NCBI GenBank assembly: GCA_023055425.1
Contig: JALGPY010000002.1
Location: forward strand, 156,499,345-156,563,344
Source of the DNA: Linanthus parryae
Taxonomy: Eukaryota; Streptophyta; Magnoliopsida; Ericales; Polemoniaceae
Length of the DNA: 64,000 nucleotides
Direction of reading: 5' to 3'
Of this stretch, positions 22,409 to 33,564 are shown in pieces. Position numbers and translations under genes: made by a program. Every line of letters starts with the position of its first letter. Positions within the stretch are counted from its first letter, which is position 1. The notes beneath the pieces were generated by a model that saw only the letters and a program-made list of their open reading frames with translations, was not told the DNA's origin and made no database searches.

Positions 22409-24950
22409 TGATAACTATTTAATAAGAGTTATCTTACGTACATATTACATTGTCATTTGTGTGCGTTTCAGTGCAAAGTGACAAGATTTGAGCCAAAATA
22501 TGAAGAAAATGCACTTTCGGATGTTTTTGATCTTTAAAGTGCATTTCGGGCGTTTCTTAATGGTTTTGAGTATGATTTTGATAATTTATGACATTTGATC
22601 TTCGCGGTAGTGTTCGTGTTGTTGTTTGACAGGAATTATTCAAGCAGGAATCAAGTGGAAAGAAGAAACGAGCTTCGAAATAGAAGAAAAAGGCGAATGG
22701 CGTGTTTTGGATATTTTCGCCAAATTTGAGCAATAATTGAGAAAAACCGGAAAACAGTCCGGAAACGGGAATTTTCTCTACATGGATGAAGTATACGTCG
22801 CAAAAAGAACCCAAAGGTGCAAAAATTGCGTTCATCGGAGTTCGGGATCAAAATCCGGGTCCTTATTTTCTTTTCCGCGATCTCAAAATATCCTGAAAAT
22901 CCTGATTTTAACTTGAAACATCATGAATCATCTCCCGAGCATCCTTTTAGCTCCAATACAACCAAATACCTTGCAATACCTATGCCTTTCACCCTATATA
23001 ACCCAGTACACCTTGAATTTGCCAAAAAACACCCTTCAGCCATTAAAACCCAAACCATTGCACCAATTATTACTTCCTAATCACCTTCTAATTCACCGAA
23101 CTAAACCCAGACTTCCCCAATTCATATAAACCAGCAACTATAAAAAATTAACAGACCTGCACCACCATTTATGCCTACAACCTGATCTAAGACAAACACC
23201 AATTTCACCAATCCTAAACTACCTCCACAACACCAGCTCTACCTTTAAACCATGCAGACCAGCACCATAACTAAACCAAATGTAGTCACCTTCTTTAACT
23301 ATTTCACTCAATACCATTAGTCCATTACACCAATTTCACCAACACAAATCTCCATTACCAGACCACCTCCACATCACACCACCAGTTGGCCACCAAACAA
23401 CTAATCAATCAAAGTCATCTAACTACCTTCAAAGCCCATGTTTAAACCATCTGAACACACCAATTCTTGTAACCAGCCACTCCCAATTACCACCTGAACC
23501 ACCACTCTACCTTCACTTTCAACAATCACCAATTCACCTCCATTACACAGACCACAACCAACCCCATTACCTTCAATTACCACCTACAGCTCATGAATTA
23601 AGCCACCTGACTTCACCCTCAACCTGTTAACAACCACCTGCACCTCAGCCATTCTCTAATAATACCATCTCAAGTTAAAGCCTTCACAATCAGCCCCCGA
23701 ACCATTACCATTGACCTCCAATTTCACCTAAAAACCCCACCTTCATCACCCAACTGAATCCGAAAGAAATTAACAACCCAGCAGCGCAGAGAAAGAATGA
23801 AGGATGAGAATAGAGAAGGATAAGAAAATTATCGCAAGAAACGAAGAAGGAGAAGAATAGCGCAGAAGAGAAGAACAAAACAAAAGCTGCTGAGAACTGA
23901 AAGGAGGTCGCACGACCTCTGAATAGGTCGCACGACCTGATTTTGTGAAGATAGAAAGCTAGAGAACACGAACCAGGTCCTGCAAGACCTCAATTGCAGG
24001 TCGTACGACCTAGACCGCGCAGACAAAAAAAATCCAGAACCAGTCTAAATTGTTGGGGCTTGCGCGTAATAATCTAAAACCAATTACAACACGTTAGGAA
24101 ACATACATAAGGCTGGGAGAACGTGATTTACAGTGGGAGGAGGTTGGGTACGTGACGGGAAGCATTCTTGAAGCTTTGAAGCATCGTTGGAGCGAAGGAT
24201 TGCATTGTTTGGATCAGCTTTCTCTCTTCTTCTACGTTATTCTTGCCTTTGTTCATGGGAAACATCGTTATCATGTTAGAAACAATGAATATCCAAGTCC
24301 TTATATCGGGATTTCTCAAACGGTAGCTAGGGTTTGAAGTCGGTTTGGCGGATTATTGAGTTGATTCATGTTTTGATTAAACTTAATTGAAGATGTGCTT
24401 ATTCGGTATGTTTAATTCTTGTTCTTGATTTATCTTCATATTTTTTGGCCACCAATATGAATATTATAGGTATAAGTTAGTGAAAGCAACGAATTACCCG
24501 GATAAGTGAATTAAGCATGTAGTCGCAGGTTAGAGGAATCAACCACCTACTGCGAACTTTGCGTAGAATTATATGTCATTATATGTTTTAGGGCTAATTA
24601 GATCTTGATAACTCGGTTGTGTTTTGACATAGGCATAGAAATCTATCTTGGTAACTCGGTTAGCATTATTTCTCGTTTGGCAATAAACATCATCTGTGTT
24701 TCTAAACATAATTCGTAAACGGTATTCACCTAGTGATCCTAGAGAAATCCTGATAATCGTCTCTCATATTTAATATCAATTTTAGTAATTAGTTTTTATT
24801 TCAATTCTTAGTCTAGTAATCAACTCAAACTGCTTGCCCGCATAAAGTTAATCATCCTAATTAGTTCATGACAAGTCCTCTGGGATTCGACAACCCTTTT
24901 ATTCACATTATTACTAGAACGATAACCGTACACATGCGGAGATCATATCA
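22409..24950 (+). mobile_element. Ty3/gypsy (Athila-like) solo LTR, 2542 bp, in the hAT coding region
   Basis: It starts TGATAACTAT and ends GATCATATCA (TGATA/TATCA inverted ends), with the perfect 5-bp duplication ATAGG at 22404-22408 and 24951-24955. The right part (24550-24950) has the style of Athila-like LTR 3' ends, including repeated GGTAACTCGGTT-type stretches, a CGACAACCC stretch and CCGTACACATGCGG just before the end. This matches the layout of the LTR at 32058-33536. The middle has a long G-poor stretch and a palindrome cluster. Short open frames inside it are not conserved and are not called. Confidence 0.88.
23904..24011. repeat. Palindrome cluster with AGGTCGYACGACCT core
   Basis: AGGTCGCACGACCT occurs at 23904-23917 and 23925-23938, AGGTCGTACGACCT at 23998-24011, and a diverged AGGTCCTGCAAGACCT at about 23975-23990. 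The 23998 copy is a perfect 14-bp palindrome. Confidence 0.9.
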
Positions 24951-27900
24951 ATAGGACAAGGTCATCACTCCAAGGAAGCACCTCATCATCGATATAGTGA
25001 TCCAACTCCACGGAGACATTGTCACCTTTTTATCTACGACTACTCACAAAAGCATCGTACTCTCCAAGACTATTTTTTCCCTTTGAGATTGTACTACTAG
25101 GCATGGAGGCGGATGATGGCACATGAAATTTTGCTACTTCTTTAGCCTTGTACTCACGGAGAAGATTAAGGCACGTGTCCTTCACCTTTTTTATCCCATA
25201 TTCAGCTTCGTTCCCATAAATCTTAGTAAACATGAACTCAAGATATGTCATTTTGAACCGGGGATCTAAGATTGAAGCCACTCCCATGACTGTATGTGTA
25301 TCTCTCCAATAGTCTTTGAACTTACTCAACATGTTTTATGCCATTGTACTAATGAACACATTAGATCTCTCTGTCCATTTAGTCAGTTGCAACTCAATGT
25401 CACACACTTTCGAAAAATAAACATTTGCTGTTGGAAAGAGAGTACCAGAAAATGTGAGTGGTGCGTCATAAAATAGTTCCAACCTCTCGCTTATATCCTT
25501 AGAAATATCCCAATCATCTTCACTTGACAATCTAGTATAGGTACTTTCACGTTGCCTTAAGAGAAAGAAGACATCCATATACTCTAATGCGATAGACAAC
25601 ATGGGGTATATGTGGAGTTCCACCTGGTTTTGCAGTCAAGTACCAATTCTTTTTTCATGCTATATGAATTTGAGAAGCAGTTTCAGTAAATTTTTGCCTC
25701 CTCTTGGGTGAGGCAGTTCAATAAAAAACACTCTCACGGAATTTCTCAATGCAACCCGCAATGACCGATAACCCATCTTGCACAATTAGAATTAAGATGT
25801 GGGTAGCACCCCGAATATGAATAAATGAACCACGTAAGAGCAAAGAATCAAGTTGCAGTTTTTCTAGGAGCAACCTTGCCATAGCATCATTTGTGGCGCA
25901 ATTGTCTGCTGTCACACACGCAAATCTTCTATCAATATTCCACTCAAGCATGCACTACATAAGTGAGTGAAACAATACCGGCATTGTATGAGGGGAAGAC
26001 ACGTAGATAAACCTGAATATCGAAGAATATAAATTATCACAAATATAGATGATAAGATAAAACATAAATTAATGTAAATTCATTGAATAAATTGACAAAT
26101 ATGTAAAAATGCATTACCTTAGAACTCCAGATTGCAATTTCCATGATTCATTAATGAAATACGCAGTCACAACCACGAATTCCCTTTTCTTATTGCTAGA
26201 ACTCCACATACTGGTTCTAACTGAAACTCTGCCTTGAGCCTTTGACAGCGTATTCATCACTTTTGTCCTCTCATGATCGTAAATCTTAAATATGTCTCTC
26301 TTATGAGTGTTTCGGGATATCACCTTGAAGGCCAGTTGAAGAGCGAAGGAATATGCTCGGAAACCAACATAGTCCACAATAGTAAGGGGAAATACATGCA
26401 AAGCTGCCATTTTAGCAACGTCATCCCTTGCATTCTCCTTATCAAAATTGTACATACCTAATTTTTGAGTACCATCCGCCTTTTTCTGTTCGGGGACCAA
26501 CTTTTGTTGCCTCAAAGCATCTCCAATATTCTGTTGTTTCTTCCTCTTCTCTATACATCTCTTAAGATGATTTCTCAAGTGTGAAGTCCCACTAGAAGAT
26601 GAGCCTACGAATTTTGCCTTACAGAAATTGCAGATTGCTTTATACTCACCTTCGACTTTATGCTTATTAACGGAATCCCACACATCTGATCGCAGCCCCT
26701 TATTCGCATCATTGTCACCATCAATGACTTCATTATGACCTCTGTATTCATCACTCAATGAAATAGGATTACTAGCAGCATCGATTGGTGATTCGTTAAT
26801 AACTGGAAGGGTGATACCAACTTTGCTAACAACAGCTGAATCATTCTCACAATCCTTTTTGAAGTGGGAGAAGACATTGTGATCTTCAATAAGAAGAAAT
26901 AACTTACATAATTCATATGATTAAAAGTGAACAAGTAAATAAGGTAAAAGAGACTCAAAGATTGGTAAATTTGTATCTACCAATGCTCTAATTGTGTACT
27001 ATTTTACTATTATAGATTTAATTTCAATTTATTGTTAATCTGTTCTATTTTGAAGTGTGTAGGCTATCAGACTAGGAGTATCCAGTATAGCAGCTAAAAT
27101 AGAAAAGGAAGAGCAATCCAACATCATGAATTTCTTACACACATGCCTATTCGTAATCAAACAGAGGCATTTCTCACTCTAATTCTGCAACCCATAGCAA
27201 ACAACCTTAAACCAGAAACAACCCATAGCATACTAAATAGTCAAGTCAATTCAAACCCTAGAGTTACTCAAATCTAATTCTGCAAGGCTTGAGAAGGGTA
27301 CCGTAATTACCAATTACGAAATCAAGGATTCACGGAAGAAGAAATAGGAGAAAAAAAGGAAATAAGAATAGGATTCAAGTACAATTTACGAACCTTTACT
27401 TGATGCTGACGTCAGTCTGTGACTCGTGAGCTCGTTGGAGAATCTAAGACCAGTGGAGGTAGAGCGGCGAGTGGACGAAATCTTTGACTCGTCGTTGAAT
27501 CGGAACAGCGAGTCGTTTCCTCATGAATCAGCTCTCTAGTCTCCTGCAATTGAAACGATAGTGAAATGAAATAGAAAGATGCTAGGGTTCAGGTTTTTTC
27601 GAGACAAAAATGTTATATATATGTACGCCTAAGTTGTAATTTCATGTATATATGAGGGCATATCAATATATCATCAGATATTTATAATTTATAATATAGC
27701 TACATAACAATTTGATCGGATCAGATCGGATTGGCAGATATGTAGCAGTGTGATTCGAATCCGATCCGAGATCCGTTCGGACGTTATTATGATCCAAATC
27801 CAATCCAAATTGAAATGGACAAGATTCGAATCGCTCCATTAGGTTCGTGTCACCCCGTATCTTTGATCGGAGTGGATCGCATTGCCATCCCAAAATAACT

Positions 27901-28684
27901 TCGATTTTTTTACTGTATAACTATCGTGTGAAAATACATAACCTATGCGTTTTTCATAATTTTCTGAAATGTTTAAGTAGTTTTCTCTACTTGAAAAACT
28001 CGTTACATGCAAAAATCATTCCACAAAAATCTAAAATTAAACTAACACAAGGTCTAAAATCATACCAAGTTTAAAATTTACCAATCATATATCAAACCAC
28101 AAATGTTTAAGTAGTGTAACATTGGGCTTGAGTTTCTCATGAATTGAGAGGCAGAAAATAGAGTTGTGGGGGTGTTTTTTTAGGGTCAACACCCAAAATC
28201 AGGAATGGTGTTCTTGAGGGAGACTTTGAGTGTTTAATAGAGTGAGAGAGAACTTGAGAGGTGCGGGAAGTGCTAGAGAGTGACTTGATTGGATATGAGG
28301 GGTATACATAGAGCCATACATGTAATGAGAGTACATAGTATCACATTATAGTTGACTATTTGAGTGGAAGCAGGTTTGATATACAACATTAATTGGATGA
28401 CATGCTAGTTTCAAGTAAATGATGAAAAATCCATTAATGGAGAGGTTGATGCATAAAATTTATAGTTTGGAGCACAATTATAAATTTACATAGAGTTTTG
28501 GGACCGACTATGAATTTAACAAGTTGGCACAAATAACATTCTTAAAACATTTTCTTTATAGTCTAGCATGCTTGAATAAAATTTTAAATTAACACACATA
28601 TTTGGAAAGCACTAATATCACTTAGTACATAAACGTGGAATATAAATATGAGAGTACTACATGGTTGATGATTAAGAGTTGGAT

Positions 28685-29385
28685 TGTAATATCCATACCA
28701 CATCAAGATATTGGTGATTGTGTGTGTGATTTATTGTAAATCTTATGAAATGCTACTAGCACATTCGAGGCTTAAGCATTTTTATTCGGTGGTACAGATA
28801 AAGAAGGTGCTACGATAGTAATCTACGAAGGGTTGTTAAAAATGGTATTAGAGCTAACACTGGTCTTGCAAGGGCTCCATGGCGGTGCTCCGCCAGCAAA
28901 GAGAGTACGTGACTTGGCACACTCGACGAGGACGTCGAGTACATAAGTGCGGGAATTGTAATATCCCGCCTCACATCGAGATATTATTTATTGGGTGTGT
29001 GGTTTGTAGTAAATCTTGTAGATTACTACTAACACGTTTGAGGCTAAAGAATTTTTATTCGGTGGTATGAATAAATAAATTGTTGGGACAGTAATCCACT
29101 CGGGTTGTTACAAATAGTATTAGAGCCAACCCTGATCCCGTAAGGGCTCCTTGCTGGTGCACCGCCAGCCTAAGGGATACGTGACTAGGCACATCGATGA
29201 GGATGTCGAGTATATAACGTGAGTAGATTAAAATATCTCGTCCCACATCGAGATATTGCGAATTAGATGTGTGGTATATAGTAAACAATGTGGATTACTG
29301 CTAGTACCTTCAATGTCTAAGCATTTTTATTTGTTGCTATGAATAAAGATGGTGCTGGGACAATACTCTGCTCATGGATGTTACA
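28685..29385 (+). mobile_element. Tandem TRIM with three LTRs and two internal domains
   Basis: Three LTR copies of 156-157 bp: 28685-28840 (TGTAATATCC start), 28956-29112 and 29229-29385. They are separated by 115-116-bp internal domains. Each internal domain begins with a site like the initiator-Met primer site: TGGTATTAGAGC at 28843-28854 and TAGTATTAGAGC at 29115-29126, both diverged from TGGTATCAGAGC. There is no coding capacity. This is the LTR-internal-LTR-internal-LTR form known for TRIM elements. No matching 5-bp duplication flanks the array (TGGAT left, CCAAT right), so it may have formed by recombination between copies. Confidence 0.85.
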
Positions 29386-31065
29386 CCAATTATGGGAAGG
29401 CGATTCTAGGATCTTCGTATAAGGTGCACAACTCTCCTAGGATGGGTTATTTGATTACACCTTTGAATTTTGATATTCGCACTCTGTCAGATGAGAGAGT
29501 GTCGAGTTTTGTTACGTTTCGAGTTTTGTGACCGGGTTTAGCGATGACCAGTTAAGGTGGAGCGGTTACAGGTTTGTGAGCGAGGACGCTCACACAACCC
29601 ATGAGTGTAGGGCAACATTTAAAAAGGGAGTGAACCCCGTGATGAGGTACCCAGTCATCCAAGACCTACCCGCTGAGTTGGTCGATGTGGCTGAGAGGGA
29701 GAACTTTGCGGGTATATCTGAATTAATATAGGGGAGGTCGAGTTCGTAGTTGGCACGTAAGGTATTTTGCAATGCCTTCCATTACGATCAGGGTGAGATC
29801 GCGAGTGTCAAATACCCTAGGATTGTATATATGCAGAGGAGGTTTATGGTTTTCTAGCTAGAACCATACCCGATGCTTTGAAATGGTCTGAAAGAGCTTT
29901 GTAGGTTTAAGTCTACACTCACGGGGGAAGAACGTTGTTGGTTAATGATGTGAATAAGTTTTGTTGTGAGAAGGTGCCCGTGGTTTATGGGATTAGGAAC
30001 AGAACCTCAGGCAGTGGAAGATTGAAAACAAGTACCTATTCCCAAAGTCCTGATGGCTTATTGAGTAGATCTAGACTTGGATAGTAGGGGTCTCTTGGAA
30101 GGGAACGATAAAATTTGATCTGTGAGTTATGGATATGTGCTCCTTCAAGGGCATCACATTGACATCCCCAAGAGAATGTAAAAGTACTTCAAGGACCAAG
30201 AGGAAGAGGGTAATTGCAAGGCAAGGGGGATTAGTTTTCTAATTATGCACATGGCCTTGAATTTTAGTATAACCTTAACTACTGTTGACCTAGACCTTGC
30301 CCCAGAACCCCTACATGTATTGGAAGAAGGATAAAGTAGTCCTCCAGCTCCTGCACCTAAGAAGGGTTCAATGTTGATAGGAGAGTCGAGTAGGGTGAGT
30401 GTCTCTAGTGGTCTGATTCAGGCGTCTCAACAGCGAGTGAATATTGAGGCTCAATTGAGGAGCTTTCAGAATGTGTCATTGAGTAGATATGATGAGGCTG
30501 AGACGAGAGTGGACATGTAGTTTTGGCACTTGGGAAAAAACTTTCACCTGGTGGGTATTAGGAGAGGATATGCTAGGCCAGTGGATGTCCCATATTGGAC
30601 GACACTTGGGTGTCAAACTTAATCCTCTGCTGCCACCCAACTTTTAGCACATATGGAGTGAATACTTCGATGCAATGAGGAGGGGTTTGATTCTTCATTG
30701 GAGTAGGTCTACTGACCCCTCACATTGAGAGACGAGTCTTCCCGATTGAGCTCTAATTAATTGAGTACAATGAAGCACTCTAGTTTGTGGGGGGGGGGGG
30801 CGTAGCCGTTTTCTAGCCAAGTATGTGTCTTGCATCGCCAGCTACATGTAGGACGTGTAGTTTTTATTTTGTTAGAATATGTATTATGTGTTGTGTCTTT
30901 ATTACATTGTCGTATTGTGTGCAGTTAGCTAGTATTCGTTTAGAGTCTGCACTTTTACTTAATTGAGTCCACCTACCACAATATCGATTCGAGTCTTATT
31001 TTGAGTCTTTTTTGTGTCAAACCTTGCATGTAGAGTTATGAATCTATGAAGAAGTACAAAAAATG

Positions 31066-31100
<35 letters not shown>

Positions 31101-32057
31101 GAAAAGGCAAAGAAAATGACCTAAAACGAGAGGAGATAGCTCAGTGATGAGGCGAGAAGAGTGATCTGTATAGAAATCGCGCATGTGTGTAAACCCTGAG
31201 AACACCGAAAAATAAGTTTATTGTTTGTACTTACTACGTTTTATGCCCCTCATTGAAAAAAAAATAAGAAAAAAAATAATAGAAGGGGGATTTGTTATAT
31301 TATTATTTAAGAAGAGGTCGAGTTGGTACGCTTTTTACTTAAAATTATGTACATTTTTTGTTGTGGGAACGGCGTCACACATGGGTGAGGGCATCGAGGG
31401 CTAGAGTTGTGATATCCGGGTTTGGTATTCGTTTCATCGCAGTGAGGGAGAGTGAGTTACGGGTTTGGTGAGAATTGTCTGATGTAGGAGGACTGCGCTT
31501 CTAAACAGACTATCATACCGTCCTAAAGTCGTCGGCTGTTTAAAACCCGTTGAAATAAAAGCTTGGATGATTAGCTAGGATAGGTTATGAGTCTATCGTT
31601 TTCAGCACAGGTAAGTGATTAGGCATTTTAGAGAGATACGTTAAAATCTCTATGCTCTTTAGTGGGACTTCAAGTCATTTGAAGAGTAAGTCTTCGTCGA
31701 TTTTCACTCCCTGTGTGGCATGCTTTGCGGTTGAGAGACTGAGAGGTCGAGGACATGTCCATTTAACTAATTGATATTTCTCGGTCTAGCAAAAATAAAT
31801 AAAAAGAGAATTTTATGTGTTTTAAATACGTGTTCCATTAATCGAATCATTTTAGTCTACTTGCATTATCATCATCTTGTTGCATTGTCGATTTTTGTTG
31901 AGTCGTGTCGTTTTAAGTCTCGAGTGGGCTAGTGAATGTTTTTTTGTGTGAAATTGCGATAGATTGAAGTTAAGGGAACTTTGGTGGTTGGTTTGACTCG
32001 GTCACCGGCTCGTTCCTGGTTTGCTCCCGACACACAAAAGGTTAATGTGGGGGTATT
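29386..32057 (+). mobile_element. Athila-like 3' internal region
   Basis: Sequence between the TRIM and the LTR at 32058. It includes the protein remnant at 29528-30330, a 12-base G run at 30789, a 30-base A run at 31067-31096 and AT-rich non-coding sequence of the kind that precedes Athila-like 3' LTRs. A purine tract (AAAAGGTTAATGTGGGGGTA) ends about two bases before the LTR and would serve as polypurine tract. It may belong with the integrase remnant at 3615, separated by the later solo LTR and TRIM, but this is inference. Confidence 0.5.
29528..30330 (+). pseudogene. Athila-like extra ORF remnant
   Basis: The open part (29528-29731, 67 codons) reads RFVSEDAHTTHECRATFKKG and YPVIQDLPAELVDVAERENF. 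Broken frames follow, including GHHIDIPKRM, then KYFKDQEEEGNCKARGISF and LIMHMALNFSITL at about 30140-30280. The pattern resembles the protein encoded between pol and the 3' LTR of plant gypsy elements, the same broad class as the Sirevirus-1 extra ORF. Many stops. Function unknown, family assignment tentative. Confidence 0.4.
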
Positions 32058-33536
32058 TGATAACTAGTCTTTCATAGTTATATGGTATGTGATTATATGT
32101 CGTTCTGTGAAGTTCTCAAGTAATTTCGATGAATAATTGGCCATTTTATTTAAATTCTCATGAAATTTAGATTTTGTACGTAATTGATAGTCAGGATTGT
32201 TTTTTCATTATTTTGAGATATAATTTGTTACGTATGGTCTCCCGATAGGGTTCGTGTTGTGTATTTAAGGTAACAGATGCTCAGATATTGAACCGAAAGA
32301 GATGACGAATTTGAAAAAGAAAAAGGCTTTGAAAAAAACCAAGGAGAAGCTCAGAAATGGCGCTACATAACAAAGGCAAATTGAAGTTGCAAGTACTCGT
32401 ACGAGCACAAGTATTCTTGCACAAGTTTATGGGCAAGAACTGAGAGACTGCAAGTTGCGGCTGAGAACGAGAATAAATACACAGACTCGTACGAGCTAGT
32501 CAGTTACTCACACGAGCATGATGGAATTCCATAGCTCTACATAAGGACCATGAAGTCGCGTGAGCAACTCTCTGCCCGCACGAGCACTGCAGAAGAAGAA
32601 CGAGCATTAGAATACTCGTATGACCATATCACTGCTCGCATGACCAGCACGAGCAAGATTAGGGCAGTGGCAATAAAATTTTTGGGAAACTTCTTTATTA
32701 GTGATAGGTTATGAGTTAGAATTGTTTGTTATACTATATGGACGGTCTAGGAATATGTTCAATCAGTACGCATCAGAGGAGAACATTGTATTGAACTTGG
32801 AGCTTCGCATGGAGTTGAAGATTCTCTTTTTTTGTATATTATTCTCTCTTTATCTCTCGTCTGCATGATCCTATTAAATTCTAGTGTATCGATCATAGTT
32901 ATGAGTAGCTGACTTCTCTATTACTAGGGTTTATTGCCAGATTTTGGTTATTATGAGATTGTGATTCACATTTTAGACTTAATCAATGCAGATTTCTTGT
33001 TACGTTTGTTTTACGCGTTTAATCTTGTCTAGTAAATGAACGATGTACCGTTAGCTAGATTATAATTAGAAATATTTGGTCACTCGATAGTTTAAGGTTG
33101 AAAAATTGGAACAAACACCGAATTGTATCGTTGACTCGATAACTCAGGTTATCAAACCACATGGTAACTCGATATTAACTACCGCAAGACAAAGAAGCAA
33201 GTGCTTGGTAACTCTTTGTTGCAACATTGCTCGTTTCACAAGAAGATTGCATCGGTGTTTCATAAATCATAGTAAATATCCGCTAATAACCCTAGTAAAC
33301 TAACGAATAGTCGTTCCATATCGAATCTCCAGCATTCCAAACTGTTCACGTTACTATTACATTCGTTATCTTTAGTTTAATTTCATTACGTTATTTAGAA
33401 AAACCAAACAAACTTTCTTCCCACATTAAGGTTGTTGAAGATAATTTATTGGAACCGAGATATGTCAGTTCCATAAACCCGGACTTTTCGGATATTACAA
33501 CCCTGACAACCGTACACTTGCGGTTGGAACATGTCA
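32058..33536 (+). repeat. Athila-like 3' LTR (about 1479 bp)
   Basis: It starts TGATAACTAG just after a purine tract and ends near GGTTGGAACATGTCA. The right end has an ACAACCCTGACAACCGT and CACTTGCGG pattern equivalent to that before the end of the solo LTR at 24950. It contains the palindrome cluster at 32396-32655 and GGTTATCAAACC and GGTAACTCG stretches at 33130-33210. No duplication can be tested because the 5' end of the element is not placed. Confidence 0.65.
32396..32655. repeat. Palindrome cluster with CTCGTACGAG core
   Basis: ACTCGTACGAGC at about 32396 and GACTCGTACGAGCT at about 32484, plus diverged units CTCACACGAGC, CCCGCACGAGC, CTCGTATGACC and CTCGCATGACC. Similar units occur at 4261-4345. 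Confidence 0.8.
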
Positions 33537-33564
33537 CTCATACTTTAAGAAGGTCTCTCCAAGT

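Larger units (their letters stand above)
22315..26758 (-). pseudogene. hAT transposase, interrupted by a solo LTR
   Basis: Minus-strand fragments in order. 26758-26114: a BED-type zinc finger, CNFCKAKF then SHLRNHLKRC, followed by MAALHVFPLTIVDYVGFRAY. 25951-25718: the catalytic region with TADNCATND (first acidic residue) and a THILILIVQDGL match to the hAT AHILNLIV motif. 25623-25336. 25332-25030: SILDPRFKM and DAFVSSRR. Then ELDHYIDDEVLPW at about 24970-25015. The C-terminal dimerisation segment KYHTLRN and KDVLAISVSIVA lies at 22315-22376, on the far side of the 2.5-kb solo LTR, which interrupts the frame just upstream of KYHTL. Several stops and frame changes are present. Transposition by this copy is not possible. 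Confidence 0.88.
19933..27893 (-). mobile_element. hAT DNA transposon carrying two nested solo LTRs
   Basis: Left end TAGAGATGGAAACGGATC; right end read inward TTGGGATGGCAATGCGATC, imperfect terminal inverted repeats of the (T)AGGGATGGCAA type common in plant hATs. Flanks AATGAATT (19925-19932) and AATAACTT (27894-27901) agree at 6 of 8 positions, consistent with a decayed 8-bp duplication. The interior holds hAT transposase remains on the minus strand. Removing the two nested solo LTRs leaves about 4.1 kb, a normal size for an autonomous hAT. It sits in the gypsy solo LTR, whose sequence resumes on both sides. Confidence 0.82.
5168..28666 (-). mobile_element. Ty3/gypsy solo LTR, 2.58 kb, split by two nested insertions
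   Basis: On the plus strand the LTR begins TGTCACATCC at 5173 and ends TACTACA at 28661. It is bracketed by a perfect 5-bp target duplication, TGGTT (5168-5172 and 28662-28666). The body is 5173-6239, 19182-19932 and 27902-28661, about 2578 bp once the two insertions and one copy of each of their duplications are removed. Read on the minus strand it starts TGTAGTA and ends GGGGATGTGACA, as many plant gypsy LTRs do. A TATA-like stretch near 28305 is followed by a pyrimidine-rich leader, so U3 is on the right. No internal region remains, so it is a solo LTR left by LTR-LTR recombination. The minus orientation rests on the TATA position and the end sequences. Confidence 0.8.

Noticed and set aside
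22817..23129. Two overlapping open frames rich in Pro, His and Asn
   Set aside because: They lie in the G-poor part of the solo LTR. Low G removes many stop-codon opportunities, so open frames are expected by composition.
28685..29385. Simple tandem (satellite) repeat
   Set aside because: The units alternate 157-bp and 115-bp blocks with a primer-like site at each block start, which is the TRIM structure.
31067..31096. 30-base A run as the tail of a processed retrogene
   Set aside because: No coding sequence or target duplication beside it. Long A runs occur in the 3' region of Athila-like elements, which fits the context.
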